A stretch of 10,538 nt of DNA from contig JAQUOR010000042.1 in the NCBI GenBank assembly GCA_028717025.1, positions 1 through 10,538 on the forward strand, given 5' to 3'. Below, piece after piece: positions 1-5,936 of this stretch. Position numbers and translations under genes: made by a program. Position 1 is the stretch's first letter; every line of letters starts with the position of its first letter. The notes under the pieces were generated by a model. That model did no database searches. It was not told where the DNA came from and worked only from the letters and a program-made list of their open reading frames with translations. The stretch is from Candidatus Omnitrophota bacterium (GTDB taxonomy: Bacteria > Omnitrophota > Gorgyraeia > Duberdicusellales > 4484-171).

Positions 1-14
1 TTTATTCTAAGTAA
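1..14 (+). CDS. rpsD: 3' end of probable rpsD (30S ribosomal protein S4)
   Basis: Only the last codons are in the window. Reading from base 3 gives Tyr-Ser-Lys-stop. The two bases before it (TT) fit the end of a Phe, Leu, Ile or Val codon. Bacterial S4 commonly ends in a hydrophobic/aromatic stretch followed by Tyr-Ser-Lys or Tyr-Ser-Arg, and rpsD is the usual gene directly before rpoA. Both the residues and the position therefore fit. With only three residues visible the call rests mostly on synteny; another short reading of these bases cannot be excluded. Confidence 0.5.
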
Positions 15-78
15 TTTATAAGGATTTAATCTAAAGGCGTTTTGACTCTTAAGCTTTAGGGCCAAGTACGCTACACAC

Positions 79-86
79 AAGGAGGT
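79..86 (+). promoter_or_regulatory. Strong Shine-Dalgarno of rpoA
   Basis: AAGGAGGT lies 6 bases before the ATG at 93. It is a near-complete anti-16S complement and fixes the rpoA start. It is much stronger than the sites in front of most metabolic genes downstream, as expected for a highly expressed gene. Confidence 0.85.
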
Positions 87-92
87 AAAAAG

Positions 93-1079
93 ATGGGAAT
101 AACGTGGCGGGATTTTCAATTTCCAAAACGAATTACGGTGGAGCAGGAGAATTATTCCCCTAATTATGGAAAATTTATTGCAGAACCTTTAGAGCGAGGA
201 TATGGTGTGACACTCGGTAATGCTTTGCGGCGCGTACTTCTTTCTTCTATTGAAGGTGCGGCGGTTACCAGTGTACGTATCGAAGGGGTATCGCATGAAT
301 TTTCGACCATTGAAGGGGTCCTTGAAGATGTACCGGAAATAATCTTGAATATAAAGAATGTAGTGTTGCGTTCGTATTCGAAGGCTCCCAAAAAGATTAA
401 CATAAAAGTTGAGGGCGAAAAGGAAGTCACGGCAAAAGATATTGTTACCGATGAAACAGTAGAGGTGATAAACCCCGACTTGCACATTGCAACGTTGACT
501 TCCAAGAAAGCGAAGTTCCATGTGGAAATGGAAGTGGGCCGCGGCAGGGGCTTTGTCCCGGCTGACGGCAATAAGCGCGAGGATATGCCCATTGAGGTCG
601 TCGCGATAGACTCTATTTTTACTCCCGTTAAAAAAGTAGCGTTTAAAGTAGAGAGCACCCGCGTGGGTAAGCGTACCGATTACGATAAGCTTATTCTGGA
701 AATTTTTACCAATGCTTCTATCGAACCGAAGGAAGCACTTATCTACGCCGCGAAGGTTTTAAGCCGCCACTTGGAATTGTTCTTTACCTTAGGAGAAATT
801 CCCGAGGAACAAATCGAAGAGCTTTCACCGGAAGAGGTCTCATTGTATGAAAAATTGAAAATTCCTATCTCTGAACTCGAATTGTCGGTGAGAAGTGCAA
901 ACTGTTTGCGCGAAGCGAATATCAAGATCCTGGCTGATTTGGTTGAAAAGAGTGAGGCGGAAATGCTTGCCTATCGGAATTTCGGGAAAAAGTCACTCAC
1001 CGAAGTGACTAACCTTCTTAAAACGATGAGCATTACCTTAGGTACTAAAATAGATAGAAAAAAACTGGAGATGGTCTAA
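93..1079 (+). CDS. rpoA: DNA-directed RNA polymerase subunit alpha
   Basis: Alpha subunit of RNA polymerase (328 residues, normal length). It dimerises to nucleate assembly of beta and beta' and contacts upstream promoter DNA and activators through its C-terminal domain. The N-terminal domain covers about residues 1-235, with the conserved dimer/assembly block around 34-90 (LERGYGVTLGNALRR, then SSIEG, EFSTIEGV and EDVPEI). A linker at about 236-258 leads to the C-terminal domain at about 259-320, which carries VRSANCL at 266-272 and FGKKSL at 297-302. Arg267 corresponds to E. coli Arg265, the main UP-element/CRP contact residue, so the DNA-binding surface looks intact. The start is fixed by a strong Shine-Dalgarno. 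It sits after the probable rpsD end and before rplQ, the classic order. No defect was seen. Confidence 0.98.
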   Translation: MGITWRDFQFPKRITVEQENYSPNYGKFIAEPLERGYGVTLGNALRRVLLSSIEGAAVTSVRIEGVSHEFSTIEGVLEDVPEIILNIKNVVLRSYSKAPKKINIKVEGEKEVTAKDIVTDETVEVINPDLHIATLTSKKAKFHVEMEVGRGRGFVPADGNKREDMPIEVVAIDSIFTPVKKVAFKVESTRVGKRTDYDKLILEIFTNASIEPKEALIYAAKVLSRHLELFFTLGEIPEEQIEELSPEEVSLYEKLKIPISELELSVRSANCLREANIKILADLVEKSEAEMLAYRNFGKKSLTEVTNLLKTMSITLGTKIDRKKLEMV

Positions 1080-1138
1080 GACAGGTTGGTTGTGCACTAT
1101 TATACTTAAGCAGCGGAATCTAAGAAAGCGGAGCTATT

Positions 1139-1663
1139 ATGAAGCATCGAGTAAAAAGTGAAAAATTTTCGCGTAACCGGGCCCAGCGCAAAGCGCTGGT
1201 TAAATCGCTCTTGCGCAGTCTGGTGATTTATGAAAGAATCGTTACCCAGGAAGCGAAAGCCAAAAAAATGCGGCCATGGGTTGATATGCTTATCACCTGG
1301 GCAAAAGAAGACACTTTACATCATCGTCGTTTAAGCTATCGGTTTCTGGAAGATCATAATCTCGTAAAGCGACTCTTTGAGGTCATCGGTCCGCGTTTTA
1401 AAGGTATCCCCGGAGGTTTTACCCGCATTATCGACATCGGCTTTCGTAAAGGCGATACGAGTAAAATGGCGATATTTGAACTCACGAAGATAGAGAAGAA
1501 AGAACGTTTGCATAAAGAAAAAAAAGAAAAAGCTAAAGAAGTGAGCGAAGAAAAACACGAAGAGCACGAAGAGAGAACGACTCATAAGAAAGAAGAACAA
1601 TCCAAGAAAGGTCTCCTTTCGGGAGTACGTAAGATTTTTAAGCGCGAGCGGGATTCCTTATAA
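1139..1663 (+). CDS. rplQ: 50S ribosomal protein L17 with charged C-terminal extension
   Basis: L17 lines the polypeptide exit region of the large ribosomal subunit. Residues 1-117 match the family core: a basic N-terminus with the Arg-Lys-Ala-Leu block at 17-20, ERI..QEAKAKKMRP at 32-46, LITWAK at 51-56, and the closing GGFTRI (92-97), RKGD (103-106) and MAIFEL (110-115) segments. Family members usually end near 115-130 residues. This one continues to 174 with a Lys/Glu/His-rich, probably disordered or coiled segment (118-157), then a short tail, GLLSGVRKIFKRERDSL. The ATG follows a moderate GCGGAG site, 59 bases after rpoA. The core call is certain; the tail function is unknown. Because the tail ends in a definite pattern with a hydrophobic patch, it does not look like random read-through. 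Confidence 0.95.
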   Translation: MKHRVKSEKFSRNRAQRKALVKSLLRSLVIYERIVTQEAKAKKMRPWVDMLITWAKEDTLHHRRLSYRFLEDHNLVKRLFEVIGPRFKGIPGGFTRIIDIGFRKGDTSKMAIFELTKIEKKERLHKEKKEKAKEVSEEKHEEHEERTTHKKEEQSKKGLLSGVRKIFKRERDSL

Positions 1664-1703
1664 TAACCGGTAGTACGTGCTATCGTTAAAATAAAAATAC
1701 TCG

Positions 1704-2861
1704 ATGATTATTAATTCGCGAGTTTCTTCTCTCGAGGGCTCCAGTACTCTAAAAATAACCGCACTGGCCAAGAAGCTTAAAAAAGAAGGCAAGGATGTGG
1801 TTAACTTGGCCGCAGGCGAGCCTGACTTTGATACTCCTCAATTCGTAAAAGAGGAAGCAAAAAAAGCCATCGACGAAGGCTTTACTAAATATACCCCCTC
1901 TTCGGGAATGCTGGAACTGCGCGAAGCGATCGCCAAAAAGCTGCGCGAAGAAAACGGCATACCTTGTAACGCTACGCAAATTATCGTTACTACCGGCGCA
2001 AAGTATGCTCTTTTTGCCTCAATTTTTACCCTTATCGATACCACCGATGAAGTAATTCTTCCTTCTCCCTTCTGGGTCAGTTACCCTGAGATGGTAAAAC
2101 TGGTCGGAGGCACCATTAAGTACCTGCCTACGCAAAAGAAAAACAATTTTAAAATTAACCCGAAGGATCTTGAGCGCGCAATCACAAAAAAGACCAAGAT
2201 GCTTATTTTAAATTATCCTGCGAATCCCACCGGTGTTACCTATACCGAGACGGAATTGTGGGAGATTTACGAGGTGGTTAAAGAGAAAAATATCGTTGTT
2301 CTAAGTGATGAGATTTATGAGAAATTATTATACGATGGTAAAACCCACACGAGTTTTGCGCGATTTCCCGGCGCAGATAAATTTACCGTAACGGTCAACG
2401 GTTTCTCGAAATCGTTTTCCATGACCGGATGGCGCATTGGATACTTGGCTGCGTCGGATGAGATAATTGCGCAAGTGTCGAAAGTCATTGACCATACGAC
2501 GTCTTGTGTTTCTTCCATAACGCAGCGGGGTGCCTTGGCAGCATTAAAACACAGCAGCTGGCAGAAAGAGATGTGTAAGGACTTTGCCAAGAAGCGCGAT
2601 CTTCTTTGGGAAGGTTTACGCTCATGCCGTCCGATTGAAGCGTTACGCTCAGAGGGTGCCTTCTACATGTTCTGTAATATTGCCAAAACAGGATTGACTT
2701 CACAGGAGTTCGCCGGACGGCTCTTAGAGGAGCATCAAGTGTGCGTTATCCCCGCGGATTCTTTTGGCGCAAAAGGGTTTGTGCGTTTAAGTTTTGCAAC
2801 GAGCGTAGAAGAAATTGAAAAAGGCGTAAAACGGATTAGAAAATTCCTTGCTACATTATAA
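1704..2861 (+). CDS. aspC: Class I (subgroup Ib) aspartate-type aminotransferase
   Basis: PLP-dependent aminotransferase, 385 residues, family-typical length. It probably interconverts aspartate + 2-oxoglutarate and oxaloacetate + glutamate in the cytoplasm. Visible motifs: AAGEPDFDTP (36-45), TKYTPSSG (61-68), GAK with Lys100, SPFWVSYPEM (121-130), NPTG (174-177), SDEIYE (201-206) with Asp202 and Tyr205 contacting PLP, the Schiff-base Lys236 in NGFSKSFSMTGWRIGY, and Arg361 in FVRLSF for the substrate alpha-carboxylate. The lysine in the GAK motif is the residue that recognises acidic side chains in Thermus-type subgroup Ib enzymes, which favours aspartate. No Shine-Dalgarno is obvious; the ATG is the first start before the conserved N-terminus. 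It lies 40 bases after rplQ and 11 before the next gene. Other 2-oxoacid specificities remain possible. Confidence 0.9.
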   Translation: MIINSRVSSLEGSSTLKITALAKKLKKEGKDVVNLAAGEPDFDTPQFVKEEAKKAIDEGFTKYTPSSGMLELREAIAKKLREENGIPCNATQIIVTTGAKYALFASIFTLIDTTDEVILPSPFWVSYPEMVKLVGGTIKYLPTQKKNNFKINPKDLERAITKKTKMLILNYPANPTGVTYTETELWEIYEVVKEKNIVVLSDEIYEKLLYDGKTHTSFARFPGADKFTVTVNGFSKSFSMTGWRIGYLAASDEIIAQVSKVIDHTTSCVSSITQRGALAALKHSSWQKEMCKDFAKKRDLLWEGLRSCRPIEALRSEGAFYMFCNIAKTGLTSQEFAGRLLEEHQVCVIPADSFGAKGFVRLSFATSVEEIEKGVKRIRKFLATL

Positions 2862-2872
2862 ATTGTATACGT

Positions 2873-4126
2873 ATGGGCAAAACAATAATTGAAAAAATAC
2901 TTTCTTCTCATTCCACGACTCCTTTAGTTGCCGGAGACGTGGGTATCTGTTTTGTCGATTTCTGCTTCTCGCAGGACGGGACCAGTGCATTGGTACTGGA
3001 TGGGCTTAAAGAATTTGGCAATGCTATAAAGAATCCTAAAAGATACGCCATGTTCATCGATCATTCAAGCCCTTCGCCGTCTCTGGGTGTTTCAAAGGTG
3101 CATTCGCGCATGAGGGAAGCTGCCAATATAAGCAAGAGTACGCTTTTTGACGTAGGGTGCGGCATATCGCATCAGTTAGTAATAGAGGAAGGGTTTGCGA
3201 TCCCGGGAAGGCTTATTCTGGGTGCCGATTCCCATACTTCAACCGCCGGCGCGCTTGGTGCGGCTGCGTTTGGCGTTGGCTCTACCGATTTAGCAATTAC
3301 CTTAGCCACCGGAAAAAACTGGTTCAAAGTTCCTAAGACTATTAAGATCATAGTAAAAGGTAAGCTGCCGAAAGGAGTTTACAGTAAAGACATTATCCTG
3401 CATATTATTCATAAACTTTCCGCAAACGGCGCAACCTATAAATCAGTGGAATTTTCAGGCGAGACCATAGAAAAACTTTCGCTCGACGCGCGTTTTACCA
3501 TTACCAACATGACAATTGAATTCGGCGCGAAATGCGGTTTTATGCCTGTTGATGAAAAGGTCATTTCTTATCTGAAAAAAATCGGAGTTAAAAAATATAA
3601 ACAGGTTTATTCCGATAGCGACGCGTCATTTGAAAAGACTATTGAGTTTGACGTCTCTAAATTGGTGCCGTATGTCGCAAAGCCCCATACTGTCGATAAC
3701 GGCGCAGCAGCGGAGAGTTTAGGTGACGTTACGATACACGAAGCATTCCTGGGAACCTGTACGAACGGGCGCCTGGAAGATTTAGAAATTGCGGCTAAGA
3801 TCCTAAAAAATAAAAAAGTTAACCCGAACGTTAAACTGCTGGTCGCTCCTGCTTCAAGATCGATATTCCTTAACGCACTGCAAAAGGGTATAATAAGAAC
3901 AATCGTGGAGGCTGGAGGCGTGGTGTTGCCTGCCGGCTGCGGTCCGTGCGTGGGCACTCATCAGGGAGTTCCTGCTGACGGCGAAGTGGTCATTTCGACG
4001 GCAAATAGGAATTTTAAAGGGAGGATGGGCAATCCCAACAGTTTCATTTATCTGGCGTCTCCGGCAACCGTTGCCGCATCAGCGATTACCGGTAGAATCA
4101 CTGATCCGCGCAAGTATATAAAATGA
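2873..4126 (+). CDS. leuC: Aconitase-superfamily hydro-lyase, large subunit (LeuC/homoaconitase type)
   Basis: Large [4Fe-4S] subunit of a two-subunit hydro-lyase that moves a hydroxyl group between adjacent carbons via dehydration and rehydration (417 residues, the usual length for the archaeal/anaerobe LeuC-HACN type). Cluster ligands are Cys296 (GTCTNGRLEDL) and Cys356/Cys359 (PAGCGPCVGTH). Other family blocks are the DHSSPSPS loop (63-70), ISHQ (98-101), LGADSHTSTAGALGA (116-130), VGSTDLA (135-141), PHTVDN (271-276), VAPASR (324-329) and STANRNFKGRMGNP (375-388). The family includes isopropylmalate isomerase, homoaconitase and aconitase-like enzymes, and sequence alone does not separate them. 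Neighbouring IDH and MDH and the absence of leuA/leuB favour citrate/isocitrate. It starts 11 bases after the aminotransferase without a clear Shine-Dalgarno, so the two are probably co-transcribed. The symbol denotes family only. Confidence 0.85.
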   Translation: MGKTIIEKILSSHSTTPLVAGDVGICFVDFCFSQDGTSALVLDGLKEFGNAIKNPKRYAMFIDHSSPSPSLGVSKVHSRMREAANISKSTLFDVGCGISHQLVIEEGFAIPGRLILGADSHTSTAGALGAAAFGVGSTDLAITLATGKNWFKVPKTIKIIVKGKLPKGVYSKDIILHIIHKLSANGATYKSVEFSGETIEKLSLDARFTITNMTIEFGAKCGFMPVDEKVISYLKKIGVKKYKQVYSDSDASFEKTIEFDVSKLVPYVAKPHTVDNGAAAESLGDVTIHEAFLGTCTNGRLEDLEIAAKILKNKKVNPNVKLLVAPASRSIFLNALQKGIIRTIVEAGGVVLPAGCGPCVGTHQGVPADGEVVISTANRNFKGRMGNPNSFIYLASPATVAASAITGRITDPRKYIK

Positions 4127-4140
4127 ACTTTGCAGATATC

Positions 4141-4164
4141 CCTGCCTTGCCGGCGAGGCAGGCG
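4141..4164. repeat. GC-rich intergenic palindrome, copy 1
   Basis: CCTGCCT (4141-4147) pairs perfectly with AGGCAGG (4156-4162). Two more inner pairs (one a T-G wobble) leave a four-base CCGG loop. There is no T-run after it, so it is not a standard intrinsic terminator. It lies between the large hydro-lyase subunit and pilT. Its start (CCTGCCTT) and its end (GGCGAGGCAGGCG) recur almost unchanged in the element at 5831-5872, which points to a dispersed intergenic repeat family. Confidence 0.65.
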
Positions 4165-4190
4165 TGTGGATTCAGCATCTATTCGTTAAA

Positions 4191-4200
4191 GGGAGGTGAG
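4191..4200 (+). promoter_or_regulatory. Strong Shine-Dalgarno of pilT
   Basis: GGGAGGTGAG ends 2 bases before the ATG at 4203, with the GGAGG core about 7 bases from it. This is the best ribosome binding site between 1140 and 9300, while the flanking hydro-lyase genes have almost none. Confidence 0.8.
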
Positions 4201-4202
4201 TA

Positions 4203-5252
4203 ATGCTAAACATCAACACGCTTCTTAAGCTTACAATGGAAAAGGGAGCAAGTGACCTTCATATTACCGTAGACAGCCCGCCCATTCTGCGTATTGACGG
4301 TAAGCTTTACCTGACTGACTTTCCTGCTTTGGCGAGTGAAGATACGAAATTTCTTATATATAGCATTTTAAACGACGATCAAAAGGCGGTATTTGAGCGG
4401 GATAAGGAACTTGATTTTTCCTGCGCGGTTTCCGGCATGGACAGGTTCAGGGTCAACGTTCATTATCAACGCGGTAATATCGAGGCTGCTTTTCGAAGGG
4501 TTCCTGAAAAGATCCCAAGTTTCGAAGAGCTGGGAATCCCCAAGATTGCATATGATTTTATCAGAAAACCGAACGGTCTGGTATTACTTACCGGTCCTAC
4601 AGGTATGGGCAAGAGCACCACCCTTGCCACAATGATCGATATTATCAATACCGAGCGGCAAGAGATGATAGTTTCAATAGAAGATCCTATCGAATTCGTG
4701 CATGTGAACAAAAAAAGTATTATAAAACAACGCGAAGTATACGCCGATACTCACTCGTTTCCCGAGGCACTAAAGCGGGTCTTGCGTCAGGATCCCAATG
4801 TTATCATAGTAGGGGAAATGAGAGACCTAGAAACCATTTCAACGACATTACCTGCTGCTGAGACCGGACATTTGGTGTTTGCGACCTTGCATACGCCGGA
4901 CGCTCCTCAGACAGTGCAAAGGATTATCGATGTTTTTCCGCCGCACCAGCAGAAACAGGTACGGGTGCAATTAGCAGATTCCCTGCAGGGCGTGCTTTCG
5001 CAACTATTGCTTCCTCGTCAGGACAAAGAAGGAAGAGTGCTTGCGACTGAAGTAATGATTGCAACGAGCGGCATACGGAATTTGATTCGCGAAGGAGAGA
5101 TCGCTCAAATCCCTTCTCTGATCCAGATGGGAGCGCAGTACGGCATGTACACGATGGATAGGTGCTTAAAAGATCTCTATCGCAAAGGTATCATCAGCAA
5201 AGAAGTAGCCTTAAATAAGGTACGCAACATCGTGGAGTTTGAGAACCTGTAA
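4203..5252 (+). CDS. pilT: PilT-type twisting motility / pilus retraction ATPase
   Basis: Hexameric secretion-type ATPase of the type IV pilus, acting at the cytoplasmic face of the inner membrane to depolymerise pilin and retract the fibre (349 residues, typical). The N-terminal PAS-like domain (about 1-105) contains KGASDLHI. The ATPase core holds Walker A GPTGMGKST at 131-139, the Asp box SIEDPIEF at 158-165, Walker B DPNVIIVGEMRD at 197-208 with Glu205, and the His box TGHLVFATLHT at 221-231. GIRNLIRE at 290-297 matches the AIRNLIRE motif typical of retraction ATPases, distinguishing it from PilB. The P-loop has Met135 where Ser is usual, still within the general Walker pattern. It stands alone between two subunits of one metabolic enzyme, with no pilus neighbour. 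Paralogues such as PilU are possible. Confidence 0.95.
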   Translation: MLNINTLLKLTMEKGASDLHITVDSPPILRIDGKLYLTDFPALASEDTKFLIYSILNDDQKAVFERDKELDFSCAVSGMDRFRVNVHYQRGNIEAAFRRVPEKIPSFEELGIPKIAYDFIRKPNGLVLLTGPTGMGKSTTLATMIDIINTERQEMIVSIEDPIEFVHVNKKSIIKQREVYADTHSFPEALKRVLRQDPNVIIVGEMRDLETISTTLPAAETGHLVFATLHTPDAPQTVQRIIDVFPPHQQKQVRVQLADSLQGVLSQLLLPRQDKEGRVLATEVMIATSGIRNLIREGEIAQIPSLIQMGAQYGMYTMDRCLKDLYRKGIISKEVALNKVRNIVEFENL

Positions 5253-5325
5253 GACGCTAATCCCCGCGAATTAAAAACGAATTTTCGCGAATAGAAAAAA
5301 ACGAGAAAGAGGCAGGCAGACTAAG

Positions 5326-5829
5326 ATGATTTTAGAAGGAAAGGTATTTAAATTCGGCGACAACATCAATACTGACTGGATTATTTCAGGTCGATATAAG
5401 TTTGCGATAACCGACATGAAAAAACTTTCTCAGTATCTTTTTGAAGACATACGGCCTGATTTTTACAAGGAGATACTACCGGGAAAATCCATCATCGTTG
5501 CCGGAGAAAACTTTGGCATGGGTTCATCGCGGGAGCAAGCTCCCTGGGTCATCAAAGAAGCGGGAATCGTCTGTATCGTTGCAAAAAGTTTTGCCCGGAT
5601 ATTTTATCGTAATGCTTTCAATATTGGATTACCGTTAATCGAGACTGATACTTCGACCATCGCAGAAGGAGACCAGATAACTATCGAGGTCGATAAAGGC
5701 ATTATCAAAAAAGCAAAAGACAACAGTGCAACAAAGTTTGTGCCCTGGAATAATTTTCGTAAAGAGTTGGTACATTGCGGGGGAATTATAGCCTACCTGC
5801 ATAAAAATAAAGATTTTAAACTGGATTAA
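5326..5829 (+). CDS. leuD: Aconitase-superfamily hydro-lyase, small subunit (LeuD/homoaconitase type)
   Basis: Small swivel-domain subunit that completes the active site of the large subunit at 2873-4126 (167 residues, normal for the stand-alone type). Conserved parts are GKVFKFGDNINTDWIISGRY (5-24), the active-site GSSRE (66-70) with the Ser-Ser-Arg that binds substrate in aconitases, KSFARIFYRNAFNIGLPLIE (87-106) and the closing GGIIAYL (152-158). In M. jannaschii proteins the loop after GRY decides specificity: homoaconitase reads Tyr-Leu-Arg-Thr, and bacterial isopropylmalate isomerases mostly Tyr-Leu-Asn. Here residues 24-27 are Tyr-Lys-Phe-Ala, which fits neither, so the substrate is open. 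Context favours isocitrate. The ribosome binding site is poor (AGAGG, 13 bases away). It is separated from its partner by pilT. The symbol denotes family only. Confidence 0.85.
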   Translation: MILEGKVFKFGDNINTDWIISGRYKFAITDMKKLSQYLFEDIRPDFYKEILPGKSIIVAGENFGMGSSREQAPWVIKEAGIVCIVAKSFARIFYRNAFNIGLPLIETDTSTIAEGDQITIEVDKGIIKKAKDNSATKFVPWNNFRKELVHCGGIIAYLHKNKDFKLD

Positions 5830-5830
5830 A

Positions 5831-5872
5831 CGCCTGCCTTTCGGCCTGGGCTTCTCGCAAGGCGAGCAGGCG
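5831..5872. repeat. GC-rich intergenic palindrome, copy 2
   Basis: CGCCTGC (5831-5837) pairs with GCAGGCG (5866-5872). An alternative inner hairpin, CTCGC-AAG-GCGAG, occupies 5854-5866. It begins one base after the leuD-like stop. It shares CCTGCCTT (5833-5840) and GGCGAGCAGGCG (5861-5872; one G fewer) with the element at 4141-4164, but has about 20 extra bases in the middle. No T-run follows, so a terminator role is unlikely. Confidence 0.6.
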
Positions 5873-5891
5873 GGATTACGCAAGTTGGCTT

Positions 5892-5908
5892 CTTTGATGT
5901 GATCAAAG
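5892..5908. promoter_or_regulatory. Perfect 17-bp palindrome in front of icd, operator-like
   Basis: CTTTGAT-GTG-ATCAAAG is a perfect inverted repeat (7-base arms, 3-base centre) 28 bases before the icd ATG. The inner TTGAT...ATCAA halves equal the CRP/FNR-type FNR half-sites, but the centre is 3 bases rather than the usual 4. TTGATG inside it (5894-5899) could serve as a -35 with CATGAT (5918-5923) as -10 at 18-base spacing, which would place a bound regulator over the promoter. Both promoter hexamers match only 4 of 6 consensus bases, so the promoter is weakly supported. Confidence 0.45.
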
Positions 5909-5936
5909 TTTTGTCGGCATGATTTTTACCTAAAAA

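Noticed and set aside
31..59. Inverted repeat CTAAAG/CTTTAG before rpoA and a TTGACT hexamer as a promoter
   Set aside because: The stem is only 6 bp with a long loop, and no acceptable -10 lies at normal spacing from TTGACT.
5265..5289. Hairpin CGCGAA/TTCGCG between pilT and the leuD-like gene as a terminator
   Set aside because: Only 6 paired bases around a 13-base loop, and the bases after it are A-rich, not T-rich.
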